A stretch of 58,484 nt of DNA. Origin: CAZNKU01 sp045541135 (lineage in GTDB: Bacteria > Bacillota > Clostridia > Monoglobales > Firm-18). The position numbers and the translations under genes are program-made. Positions 8,456 through 16,742 of the stretch are shown here, piece by piece. The stretch lies in the NCBI GenBank assembly GCA_045541135.1, contig JAZQIO010000064.1, positions 1 through 58,484 on the forward strand. Reading direction: 5' to 3'. The stretch's first letter is position 1. The number at the start of each line of letters is the position of its first letter. The notes below the pieces were generated by a model that made no database searches, was not told the DNA's origin, and saw nothing but the letters and a program-made list of their open reading frames with translations.

Positions 8456-9241
8456 ATGAGCTATTTAGATACAAAGGGCAGAATTTTTGATATTCAGAAA
8501 TTTTCTGTTCATGACGGACCGGGAATACGTACCATTGTGTTTTTAAAGGGTTGCCTTTTCAGATGCAAGTGGTGCTGTAACCCTGAATCCCAGTCTTTTG
8601 AAATTCAACAAATGAATATGGCAGGCAAGCCTAAGACCGTGGGCCGTGATGTTACAGTCCGTGAAGTTATGGCAGAGGTTGCAAAGGACATGAACTACTA
8701 CAAACGTTCAGGTGGTGGCTTAACCCTTTCAGGCGGTGAAAGTCTGTTACAGCCTCAATTTGCAAAGGCACTTTTCATGGCGGCACACGACTACGGCATA
8801 AATACAGCTATTGAAAGTACAGGTGCTGTTAAGTTTGAAATAATTGAGGACATACTTCCCCATATAGATTATTTTTTAATGGACATAAAGCACATGAACA
8901 GCAAAAAGCATGAGGAATTTATAGGTAAGCCTAACGATATAGTGTTGGAAAATGCGGTGAAGATTGCCAAAAAGGCAAAATATCTTGCTGTTCGTGTTCC
9001 CGTAATTCCAACCTTTAACGATACTGCTGAGGAAATCGGCGAAATTGCAAAATTTGCAAGCACTCTTAATAATGTGACGAAGATGCACATTTTGCCTTAT
9101 CACAGACTTGGAATGGATAAATATGAGGGTATAGGCAGAGATTATCTGCTTAAGGAAATTCTTCCGCCCGACGACGGAAAGATGGCAGAGCTTAAAAGAG
9201 CTGCAGAAAAATTTGGCATAGAATGTCAGATCGGAGGTTAA
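8456..9241 (+). CDS. Glycyl radical enzyme activating enzyme (radical SAM), short form
   Basis: This 261-residue protein carries the radical SAM motif C33-x3-C37-x2-C40 (GCLFRCKWC) after the activase start DIQKFSVHDGPGIRT. A GGE-type motif (LSGGESLLQP) binds SAM. It would put the glycyl radical on the enzyme encoded just upstream, 30 bases away. Beyond the cluster cysteines only C41 and one near the C-terminus remain, so the protein lacks the cysteine-rich ferredoxin-like insert with two extra [4Fe-4S] clusters found in several dehydratase and decarboxylase activases. In this it resembles pyruvate formate-lyase activase. The ribosome site is GGAGATC. Confidence 0.9.
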   Translation: MSYLDTKGRIFDIQKFSVHDGPGIRTIVFLKGCLFRCKWCCNPESQSFEIQQMNMAGKPKTVGRDVTVREVMAEVAKDMNYYKRSGGGLTLSGGESLLQPQFAKALFMAAHDYGINTAIESTGAVKFEIIEDILPHIDYFLMDIKHMNSKKHEEFIGKPNDIVLENAVKIAKKAKYLAVRVPVIPTFNDTAEEIGEIAKFASTLNNVTKMHILPYHRLGMDKYEGIGRDYLLKEILPPDDGKMAELKRAAEKFGIECQIGG

Positions 9242-9246
9242 TGCCA

Positions 9247-9609
9247 ATGAGTGATTATAATGAAAAAACAAGAATAATTCAGGAGCTTGTACCGGGCAAG
9301 CAGATTACAATTGCACACATAATTGCAAACCCGGACAAGATACTTTATAAAAAATTAGGACTTGACCCTGCTGTGGATTATCACAAATCCGCAATTGGTA
9401 TTGTTACAATTTCCCCTGCGGAAACAGCTATTATAATTGCCGATGTTGCAATTAAAAGTTCGGGTGCGGAAATCGGATTTGTAGACCGTTTTTCCGGTAC
9501 ACTTATTGTAACGGGTACTGTTTCACAAGTTCAGGAGGCTTTGGAATCTCTTTGCGGTTATTGCAAAAATGTCCTTGGCTTTACTGTATGTGATGTGACA
9601 AAAACATGA
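9247..9609 (+). CDS. PduU/EutS-type (circularly permuted) BMC-H shell protein
   Basis: This 120-residue protein has IIQELVPGKQITIAHIIANP followed by GIVTISPAETAIIIADVA, IGFVDRFSGTLIVTG and a C-terminal FTVCDVTKT. That is the ordered pattern of EutS and PduU, permuted hexameric shell proteins with an N-terminal beta-barrel plug. I choose the ATG at 9247: GGAGG ends nine bases before it, while an ATG at 9241 has only three bases of spacing. The activase stop is at 9239-9241 and the next gene overlaps by four bases. Its role is a minor facet component. Confidence 0.88.
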   Translation: MSDYNEKTRIIQELVPGKQITIAHIIANPDKILYKKLGLDPAVDYHKSAIGIVTISPAETAIIIADVAIKSSGAEIGFVDRFSGTLIVTGTVSQVQEALESLCGYCKNVLGFTVCDVTKT

Positions 9610-10028
9610 AAAAAATAATTTTTATGGGCAGAGTAGGCTGTGGAAAAACAACACTTACACAAAAGCTTAAAAATCTGCCTATGGACTATCTTAAAACACA
9701 GTACATAAATTATCACGATGTTATTATAGATACTCCCGGGGAATATGCGGAAACAAAGGGGCTTGGTGCCGCTTTGGCGCTTTATTCTTACGAGGCAGAT
9801 GTGGTTGGGCTTTTAATTTCTGCAACAGACGATTATTCTCTGTTTCCGCCAAATGTCACATGCCTTGTAAACCGTGATGTTATCGGTATTGTAACACAGA
9901 TTGACCGCCCGGATGCAAGACCGGAGCGTGCAGAAGCGTGGCTTCGTAACAGCGGTTGTGAAAGGATATTTCACATCAGCTCAAAAAAGGATATAGGAAT
10001 AAAGGAACTTCTGGAATATTTGGAGTAA
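9606..10028 (+). CDS. EutP/PduV family P-loop protein
   Basis: This 140-residue protein has the Walker A motif GRVGCGKTT at residues 7-15, a DTPGEY switch and a TQIDRP element like the G4 loop of small GTPases. EutP/PduV proteins are encoded with microcompartment shells; roles in compartment positioning or as an acetate-kinase-like enzyme have been proposed for relatives. It overlaps the PduU-like gene by four bases, and the next gene follows after four bases. It therefore belongs to the same translational unit. Confidence 0.85.
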   Translation: MKKIIFMGRVGCGKTTLTQKLKNLPMDYLKTQYINYHDVIIDTPGEYAETKGLGAALALYSYEADVVGLLISATDDYSLFPPNVTCLVNRDVIGIVTQIDRPDARPERAEAWLRNSGCERIFHISSKKDIGIKELLEYLE

Positions 10029-10032
10029 AATT

Positions 10033-10851
10033 ATGTTGAAATATTGCAATGATTTACATGTACATACAAATTTATCCGTCTGTGCTCCCCGCTACAGCTA
10101 TGCGGAAAATTATATGCCATACTGTAAACAGGAAAATGTGAGGGTTATAGGATTTACAGACCATGTTTACATAAAAGAAAGAATGCAGGCAGAGCATCCT
10201 GAATTTAAGGGTACTCCCGGTGAATATCCTGCACTTTTGCGTGAAGAGGTAGAGGAGTTAAGAGAACAGAATAAGGATTTAAAAATTCTTCTGGGCTGTG
10301 AGGCAGAGGTTATATACGGCAGGGATTTTGACGTTACCTTTGAAGAGTCAAAAAATTATGACTACGTTGCACTTGCACCAAGCCACATTCTTAATTTGGG
10401 TAATTTATACAGCGGTATGGATTTTTCAACCCCTGAAAAATTAAGGGCTTTTATGCTTGAAAGATTTAAAAGTGCGTGCAAAATAAAGCTTGCGGTTCCA
10501 ACCGTTATTTGTCATCCTCTTTATCCCATACTTTCGGAATTTGAACAGCAGGTTGTGGATGGAATTACAGATTCTGAGCTTGGAGAGTGCTTTGACCTTG
10601 CAAGGGAAAATGACAAGGCAATAGAAATTCATGCCTGCCTTTATCGTAAGGGTACAATGCGTAATGCCGACGGACTTTCCCCAAGCTATCTTCGTATTTT
10701 GGGAGTTGCAAAAGAATGCGGCTGTAAATTCTACATGGGTTCAGATGCTCATCAGTTGAACGGCTTTGTGGGTGCTCATGAAAAGCTTATGAAGGCTTGT
10801 GAATATTTGGGTATAGTTGAAGAAAATCTTTGGGAATTGGGGAGAGCGTAA
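10033..10851 (+). CDS. PHP-family metal-dependent phosphoesterase in the microcompartment operon
   Basis: This 272-residue protein begins with the PHP metal motif DLHVHTN (H9 and H11), then FTDHVYI and a late GSDAHQL. These ligate the tri-metal centre of histidinol-phosphatase-like PHP enzymes. There is no signal peptide, so it is cytosolic. It sits between the shell gene and the rhamnosidase; its TAA overlaps the next ATG. It may hydrolyse a phosphorylated sugar or cyclic phosphate intermediate. The domain is clear but the substrate is unknown. A second PHP protein at 33666 also neighbours glycosidase genes. Confidence 0.8.
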   Translation: MLKYCNDLHVHTNLSVCAPRYSYAENYMPYCKQENVRVIGFTDHVYIKERMQAEHPEFKGTPGEYPALLREEVEELREQNKDLKILLGCEAEVIYGRDFDVTFEESKNYDYVALAPSHILNLGNLYSGMDFSTPEKLRAFMLERFKSACKIKLAVPTVICHPLYPILSEFEQQVVDGITDSELGECFDLARENDKAIEIHACLYRKGTMRNADGLSPSYLRILGVAKECGCKFYMGSDAHQLNGFVGAHEKLMKACEYLGIVEENLWELGRA

Positions 10852-13022
10852 TGTTATTACACCGTAAAGATTTTATAAAAACAAATAAAGAATTTCATTT
10901 TGAATATACGGGCAGTAATATTGCGCCTATGTTCAGAAAAAAGTTTATAGTAACCGAAATCAAGAATGCAAAGCTTTATGTTTGCGGTCTTGGTTACGGT
11001 TATTATTATATAAACGGAAAAAAGGTGACGGAGGATTTGTTTATTTCTCCTGTCAGTGATTACAACAAAACCCTTTGGTACAATGTTTATGATGTCAGTC
11101 ATCTTCTTGAGTGCGGTGAAAATGTAGTTTCCGTAATCTTAGGTAACGGCTGGTATAATGAAGAGGTTAAAACCACATGGGGACAGGAAACTGCACCATG
11201 GCGTGATAATCCTAAATTTGTACTTGCCTTGGAAATTGACGGAAATATTGTATTGAAAACTGACGAAACATGGAAGTGCAAGGCGGACAGTGCCATATAT
11301 TTTAACGGACTTCGCAGTGGCGAATACTTTGATGCAAGAAAGTATGAGGAAAACTGGTGTCAGGCAGATTATGACGATTCAGCTTGGGACAATGCCGTAG
11401 AGGATAATAATCCTCCAATGGGTATGTTTCGTGAGTGTGTATGTGAGCCCATAAAGGAAACGCAGATTTTTGAAACAAAAAATATTACGAAGATTGACGA
11501 GGAAACCTATGTTTTTGATATCGGTCAGAATATATCGGGATATGTAAGAATGACCGTTACAGGAAATAAGGGTGATGAGCTTATAATAAAATATGATGAG
11601 GAATTAAGTGACGACCTTAACCTGCGTAATAAAATGGATGAATTTTATTTTGAAGGTGAATTTCATACGGATAAATTTATATGCTCGGGCAAAAAGATGA
11701 CATGGTCACCCAAATTTACATATCACGGCTTTCGCTACATTACAATAAGCGGTATCAAAAATATTGATGATATTAAAGTTCAGGGAGTATTTGTTCATCA
11801 GGACATAAAGAGAAAAACTACTTTTGAATGTTCAGATAAGCTTTTAAACAAAATGTTTGAAGCGGGGATTATATCCTGCTGGTCAAATATGTTTTATATG
11901 CTTACCGACTGCCCTACGAGGGAAAAGTACGGTTGGATGAATGATGCACAATCTTCATGTGAGCAGATGCTTACAAATTTTAAAATAGATAAACTGCTTA
12001 TAAAATGGTTGCGGGATATTTATGATGCAATGAGAGACGACGGAAAGCTCCCCGGTATAGTGCCAACAGGCGGTTGGGGTTATGACTGGGGTAACGGCCC
12101 CGTTTCCGACGGTAATTTGTTTGAGATACCCTTAAGGGTTTACATGCACACAGGTGAATCAAAGTATCTTATAAACTCCCTTGAATATTTTGACAGATAC
12201 TTTGCAATGCTTGATGCAAACAGAGATGATGCGGGATTTGTGAATTTCGGTCTTGACGACTGGACATATCCCGGTGATGTAAAGCGTACAACGGCAGGCT
12301 TTATCAATGCAGTTTTAGAATATGAGTTTTCGGGTATTGCAGAGCTTGCGGCAAAGCTTAAAGGTGTTGACGGTTCAAAGTATAAACTTCGTGCAGACAA
12401 GCTTCGTAAGCTTATATTTGAAACATTCATAACAGCGGAAGGGTGTTGTACAATAGAGGAACAGTCCGCTGTGGCCATGCTTATATATTACGGTTTATAC
12501 GAGGATTTGGAGCCTCTTAAAAATCAGCTTGCCAAGCTTGTAGAGATTGAAAATAATCACCACAAATGCGGAATGGTGGGTATGAGAAGACTGCTTCTTG
12601 CACTTAATAAATGCGGACTTGAAAATCTTGCATACAAGATACTTACTGCAGAGGGTTATCCCGGCTACAAAGTATGGTTTGACCAGGGTGCAACAACACT
12701 TTGGGAAATATGGGATGAAAAACACATGGAATCCAAAAATCACCATATGTATTCAGACTTTATGTCCTGGATTATAAAGACCTTGGTTGGCTTACAGCTT
12801 GACAGCGAAAAGTTGGGCGAAAAGGAGTTTGTATTTAATCCGAAGTTTATAGACGGTATTGATTTTGTAAAAGGCTCTTACACCACGGACTGTGGTGATG
12901 TAACTGTGGAGTGGAAAAAAGAAAATGGCAAAGTTTGTGTTAGGGTATATAAACCTGAAAAATTGGTTCTTAAATATAAGGGAACTTGTTTGAGGGACGG
13001 AATTAATAATTTTGAAATTTAA
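10851..13022 (+). CDS. GH78 alpha-L-rhamnosidase, cytoplasmic
   Basis: This 723-residue protein has two N-terminal beta-sandwich regions (about residues 1-310) followed by an (alpha/alpha)6 barrel. The GH78 motif DCPTREKYGWMND is at 353-365, with D353, E358 and D365 at the spacing known for this family. A later glutamate (E619 in TTLWEIWDE) fits the second acidic residue of the inverting mechanism. There is no signal peptide. It would release L-rhamnose from short rhamnosides after uptake. I start it at 10851: GGGGAG precedes that ATG, which overlaps the previous stop. Its place in the operon ties the microcompartment to rhamnose. Confidence 0.88.
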   Translation: MLLHRKDFIKTNKEFHFEYTGSNIAPMFRKKFIVTEIKNAKLYVCGLGYGYYYINGKKVTEDLFISPVSDYNKTLWYNVYDVSHLLECGENVVSVILGNGWYNEEVKTTWGQETAPWRDNPKFVLALEIDGNIVLKTDETWKCKADSAIYFNGLRSGEYFDARKYEENWCQADYDDSAWDNAVEDNNPPMGMFRECVCEPIKETQIFETKNITKIDEETYVFDIGQNISGYVRMTVTGNKGDELIIKYDEELSDDLNLRNKMDEFYFEGEFHTDKFICSGKKMTWSPKFTYHGFRYITISGIKNIDDIKVQGVFVHQDIKRKTTFECSDKLLNKMFEAGIISCWSNMFYMLTDCPTREKYGWMNDAQSSCEQMLTNFKIDKLLIKWLRDIYDAMRDDGKLPGIVPTGGWGYDWGNGPVSDGNLFEIPLRVYMHTGESKYLINSLEYFDRYFAMLDANRDDAGFVNFGLDDWTYPGDVKRTTAGFINAVLEYEFSGIAELAAKLKGVDGSKYKLRADKLRKLIFETFITAEGCCTIEEQSAVAMLIYYGLYEDLEPLKNQLAKLVEIENNHHKCGMVGMRRLLLALNKCGLENLAYKILTAEGYPGYKVWFDQGATTLWEIWDEKHMESKNHHMYSDFMSWIIKTLVGLQLDSEKLGEKEFVFNPKFIDGIDFVKGSYTTDCGDVTVEWKKENGKVCVRVYKPEKLVLKYKGTCLRDGINNFEI

Positions 13023-13036
13023 AGGGAGGAATAATT

Positions 13037-13759
13037 ATGAAAGTTTCCGAAAAAATTCTGCTTGACCGTAAAGGACTTGAAACACACGGTCCCATAAATA
13101 TCGTCATACTTGGTGACAGCGTTTCCCACGGAGCTATGAGAGGTTATATAGACCACGAAAACGTGTACTGGAACAGACTTCGCAAAATGCTTAACCAATA
13201 CCGTGACTATATGCCTGTTAATATGATTAATTCATCAATAGGCGGAACATGTGCAAAGGATGCTGTAAAACGTCTTGAAAATGGAGTGCTTAACCACAAC
13301 CCCGACCTTGTTATAGTGTGCTTCGGTCTTAATGATGTAAACGGTGAGCTTTCGGAATATCTTGATTCTTTGAGCGAAATATTCAAAAGGTGTACGGAAA
13401 TTGGAGCGGAAGTAATTTTTATGACACCGAATATGTTAAATACATATGTGGCAGAGGATACACCGGAGCAATACATAGAATATGCCCACAAAACCAAAGA
13501 TATTCAAAACAAAGGCAAGATGGATGAGTATATATATGCTGCGGTAAAGGTTGCAGAAAGTATGGGTATTTCTGTTTGCGACTGCTACTCCAAGTGGAAA
13601 AAGCTTGCCGAGACCCGGGATACAACCATGCTTTTAATAAACCGTATAAACCACCCTTTACCTGAAATGCATCAGATGTTTGCAGATGCACTTTTTGCGA
13701 TGATAATAGGGGAAACAGAGGATGTTACATCTACAGAAAGTGCAATGTTTAGCGAATAA
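13037..13759 (+). CDS. SGNH/GDSL family esterase
   Basis: This 240-residue protein has block I GDSVSHG (GDS at residues 26-28), an SSIGGT segment for block II, and block III CFGLNDVNG. The C-terminal INHPLPEMHQ places a histidine where the catalytic His is expected. There is no signal peptide. It follows the rhamnosidase by 14 bases with its own GGGAGG site and is the last gene of the first unit. A reasonable role is removing acetyl groups from rhamnosyl or related sugars so that the glycosidase or later enzymes can act. The substrate is inferred from context only. Confidence 0.8.
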   Translation: MKVSEKILLDRKGLETHGPINIVILGDSVSHGAMRGYIDHENVYWNRLRKMLNQYRDYMPVNMINSSIGGTCAKDAVKRLENGVLNHNPDLVIVCFGLNDVNGELSEYLDSLSEIFKRCTEIGAEVIFMTPNMLNTYVAEDTPEQYIEYAHKTKDIQNKGKMDEYIYAAVKVAESMGISVCDCYSKWKKLAETRDTTMLLINRINHPLPEMHQMFADALFAMIIGETEDVTSTESAMFSE

Positions 13760-13836
13760 AAAATATGGTGATTTTTTGGAAATCTGTGTTTTTAGAATAA
13801 AAAACAGAAAAAACCACAAAAAAACAGAAAAAACTA

Positions 13837-13865
13837 TTGACTTCACAGATTTGATGTGATACAAT
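13837..13865 (+). promoter_or_regulatory. Promoter of the second microcompartment unit with a palindrome in the spacer
   Basis: TTGACT (13837-13842) and TACAAT (13860-13865) are 17 bases apart. The whole spacer, 13843-13859, is the inverted repeat TCACA-GATTTGA-TGTGA, a natural operator position for a repressor; the DeoR protein at the operon end is the obvious candidate. Upstream, ACAGAAAAAAC occurs at 13804-13814 and 13824-13834, a 20-base period, forming A-tract DNA like an UP element. The ATG follows 48 bases after the -10. Confidence 0.75.
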
Positions 13866-13913
13866 TATAGTAACAATGTATGTTAATAAATAATATAAGG
13901 GAGATTGAAACAA

Positions 13914-14732
13914 ATGGTATCAGAATTCGAAATCAAAAAACAAATTTGTGACATTGGTAAGAGAATTTATGACAGAGGCATGGTTGCCGCAAACGACGGT
14001 AACATTTCTGTTAAAATCTCTGATAACGAATTTTTGTGCACTCCAACAGGTGTAAGTAAGGGCTTTATGACTCCTGAGTATATCTGTAAGGTAGATGCTA
14101 ACGGTAATGTAATTCAGGCAAACGGAAACTTCAAGCCATCTTCAGAAATCAAGATGCACATGAGAGTTTACAAGCAGAGACCTGACGTTAAATCAGTTGT
14201 ACATGCTCATCCGATTTATGCAACAAGCTTTGCTATTGCAGGTATTCCGCTTACACAGCCAATTATGCCTGAAGCTGTAATTGCTCTTGGTTGCGTTCCT
14301 ATTGCTGAATACGGTACACCTTCAACAGAGGAAATTCCCGATGCAGTTGAAAAGTACCTTCCGCACTTTGATGCAGTACTTCTTGCTAACCACGGTGCAC
14401 TTTCATATTCGGATTCACTTTTAAGTGCATATCACAAAATGGAATCATTGGAATTTTATGCTGAATTACTGTTTAAGGCTAAACAGCTTGGCGGTCCTAA
14501 GGAGCTTACAATTCCGCAGGTTGAAAGACTTTATGAAATCAGAAGACAGTTCGGTCTTTCAGGTAAGCATCCTGCAAACCTTTGCCCTAACGTTAAGTCA
14601 GGTAAGGCAAGCTGTCACACATGCGGGCTTTGCAACGGTGGTAAGGTAGAGGAAGAAACACCTGCTTCTTCAACAGATGCAGATTTAATTGCGGCTATAA
14701 CCAAAAAGGTTATGGAACAGCTTGGTAAATAA
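13914..14732 (+). CDS. Class II (zinc) aldolase, fuculose-/rhamnulose-1-phosphate type, with encapsulation peptide
   Basis: This 272-residue protein has the aldolase core GNISVK, TPTGVSKGFM, the zinc pair in VVHAHP and a later LLANHGAL histidine. A glutamate in KPSSEIKMH is at the catalytic base position. The C-terminus carries an extra cysteine-rich segment (CHTCGLC), a linker, and the amphipathic helix DADLIAAITKKVMEQLG, a typical encapsulation peptide. The expected reaction is fuculose- or rhamnulose-1-phosphate to DHAP and L-lactaldehyde inside the compartment. I use the ATG at 13914 (AAGGGAG ten bases upstream) and not the TTG at 13905. First gene of the second unit. Confidence 0.9.
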   Translation: MVSEFEIKKQICDIGKRIYDRGMVAANDGNISVKISDNEFLCTPTGVSKGFMTPEYICKVDANGNVIQANGNFKPSSEIKMHMRVYKQRPDVKSVVHAHPIYATSFAIAGIPLTQPIMPEAVIALGCVPIAEYGTPSTEEIPDAVEKYLPHFDAVLLANHGALSYSDSLLSAYHKMESLEFYAELLFKAKQLGGPKELTIPQVERLYEIRRQFGLSGKHPANLCPNVKSGKASCHTCGLCNGGKVEEETPASSTDADLIAAITKKVMEQLGK

Positions 14733-14751
14733 TAGGCGGTGGTAATGCCTT

Positions 14752-15222
14752 ATGGAGAATAAAATAATCTCTGAGGTTGTAAAATCCGTTATTGTCAGTA
14801 TGCAAAGTAAAAAGGTTACACTTGAGGTTGCAAGAAAGCTTATACATAAGGTAGAGCAAAAGGCAAAGGAAATGGGCGTTAATGCAGTAGTTGCCGTTGC
14901 CAATGAGGGCGGTAACATAGTGGCTGTGGAATGTATGGACGATTCTTACATTGCAAGCTACGACATTGCAGTAAACAAAGCCTTTACCTGTGCGGCACTT
15001 AAAATGCCCACCACTGCATTAAAAGAGCTTGCACAGCCCGGTAAGGACCTTTACGGTATACAGTTTACAAACAACGGAAGAATAGTTATATTCGGCGGCG
15101 GTGTTCCACTTAAAAATGGTGACAAAACCATAGGCGGTCTCGGCGTAAGCGGAGGCAGCGAACAGCAGGATACATTGCTGGCAGAATATGGTGAAAGAGT
15201 TTTTCTGGAGGAATTACTCTGA
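14752..15222 (+). CDS. PduO C-terminal/GlcG-like heme-binding family protein with N-terminal encapsulation helix
   Basis: This 156-residue protein is of the DUF336/HbpS-like family: VTLEVARKLIHKVEQKAKEMG, then VVAVANEGGNIVAVECMD, KAFTCAALKMPT and a C-terminal GGLGVSGG motif. PduO's C-terminal domain belongs here and binds heme or related cofactors, but its role in B12-independent compartments is unknown. The N-terminus (IISEVVKSVIVSM, residues about 5-17) is an amphipathic helix before a short linker and looks like an encapsulation peptide. The stop overlaps the next ATG. Confidence 0.8.
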   Translation: MENKIISEVVKSVIVSMQSKKVTLEVARKLIHKVEQKAKEMGVNAVVAVANEGGNIVAVECMDDSYIASYDIAVNKAFTCAALKMPTTALKELAQPGKDLYGIQFTNNGRIVIFGGGVPLKNGDKTIGGLGVSGGSEQQDTLLAEYGERVFLEELL

Positions 15223-16706
15223 TGAATTTTAAAGGTGTAAAAACAGTTGAAGCAAACTGTGATAACTATAACGAAGTAATTTACAATTTAATTGAACAGG
15301 GTGGTTATCTGTGTTCAAAAAAACAGTGCAAAAAGCTTGAAGAAGTTTTAAAGCGTACTTCATCCTTTAATGCGGTAATGTACGGCATAGGTGCTGTTAC
15401 AACAGATTCGAGAAAATTTCTTATCTGTACAGAAAGAATTAAGGAAGATACGGAAATACCCATTGTTCAGTTAATCAGTAATTCGGAAAGGAGTTGCAAA
15501 ATGGAAATTAATTCACAAAGCATTGAACAAATTGTAAAGCAGGTTATGGCAGAGCTTGGAAACGGCGGTTCAGCTGCTTCTAAAAAGTCAGCAGGCGGTG
15601 ATGTTCCAAAAACATCTAAAGCAGCTATGCTTACAAAGCTTGAAAATTACGATATTAAAGAATTTCCAATTCCCGAAATCGGTGATGACGACATTCTTGT
15701 AAAGGTTGAAGGCTGTGGTGTCTGCGGTACAGATGCTCACGAATTTAAACGTGACCCATTTGGTCTTATTCCCGTTGTTTTAGGACATGAGGGTACAGGC
15801 GAAATTGTAAAAATGGGTAAAAATGTTAAAAAGGACAGTGCAGGCAAGCCTTTAGTACTTGGCGACAAGGTTGTTACTTGTATGATATTTAAGGATAATC
15901 CTGATATCACAATGTTTGACCTTAACAAGCAAAACGTAGGTGGTGCAGATGTTTACGGTCTTGTACCGGATGACGATGTTCACTTAAACGGTTGGTTTGC
16001 AGACTACATAGTAATCCGCGGAGGTTCTACAGTATTTAACGTAAGTGACCTTGATTTGGATTCACGAATCCTGATAGAACCTTGTGCAGTTTTGATTCAC
16101 GCAGTAGAACGTGCAAAGACAACAGGAATTTTAAGATTCAACAGCAGAGTTGTAGTACAGGGTTGCGGACCTATCGGTCTTATTTGTATAGCAATTTTAA
16201 GAACTATGGGTATTGAAAATATCGTAGCTGTTGACGGTAACGAAAAGAGACTTGAATTTTCAAAACTTATGGGTGCTACAAAGTCTGTTAACTTTATGGA
16301 GCACAAGGGTATTGAAGCTTTGGAGGCTGCAGTTGTTGATGCATTCGGCGGTTATCATGCTGACTTTGCATTCCAGTGCACAGGCTCACCGATAGCTCAT
16401 GCGAATATCTATAAGTTTATAAGAAGTGGCGGCGGTCTTTGCGAGCTTGGCTTCTTTATAAACGGCGGTGACGCTACAATTAACCCACACTTTGATATTT
16501 GCTCAAAGGAAATTACAACAGTAGGTTCATGGGTTTACACACTTCGTGACTATGCTACAACATTTGATTTTCTAAAGAGAGCAAAGGCAATAGGTATTCC
16601 TTTGGAAAAACTTATTACACACAGATTCCCGCTTGAAAAGATTAATGAAGCACATGTTACTAACTTAAAGCAGGAAGGCTTAAAAGTTGTTATTATTAAT
16701 GAATAA
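15222..16706 (+). CDS. Zinc-type (MDR) alcohol dehydrogenase with internal encapsulation helix and 93-residue N-terminal extension
   Basis: The frame is 494 residues. The dehydrogenase proper starts at the internal ATG 15501 (401 residues), preceded by AGGAG at seven bases. It begins with an encapsulation-type helix (SIEQIVKQVMAELG), a Ser/Ala/Gly linker, then the MDR fold: GCGVCGTDAHEF, GHEGTGE, and the Rossmann loop GCGPIGL. The structural-zinc cysteine cluster seems absent. The first 93 residues (15222-15500) are in frame with no stop, have their own GGAGG site, and I do not recognise them. Both a fusion and a short form could be made. It probably replaces PduQ in reducing propanal, or lactaldehyde, with NADH recycling. 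Confidence 0.85.
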   Translation: MNFKGVKTVEANCDNYNEVIYNLIEQGGYLCSKKQCKKLEEVLKRTSSFNAVMYGIGAVTTDSRKFLICTERIKEDTEIPIVQLISNSERSCKMEINSQSIEQIVKQVMAELGNGGSAASKKSAGGDVPKTSKAAMLTKLENYDIKEFPIPEIGDDDILVKVEGCGVCGTDAHEFKRDPFGLIPVVLGHEGTGEIVKMGKNVKKDSAGKPLVLGDKVVTCMIFKDNPDITMFDLNKQNVGGADVYGLVPDDDVHLNGWFADYIVIRGGSTVFNVSDLDLDSRILIEPCAVLIHAVERAKTTGILRFNSRVVVQGCGPIGLICIAILRTMGIENIVAVDGNEKRLEFSKLMGATKSVNFMEHKGIEALEAAVVDAFGGYHADFAFQCTGSPIAHANIYKFIRSGGGLCELGFFINGGDATINPHFDICSKEITTVGSWVYTLRDYATTFDFLKRAKAIGIPLEKLITHRFPLEKINEAHVTNLKQEGLKVVIINE

Positions 16707-16742
16707 AAATAAAATCTAAATTAAAAATAGGAGGAATTTAAA

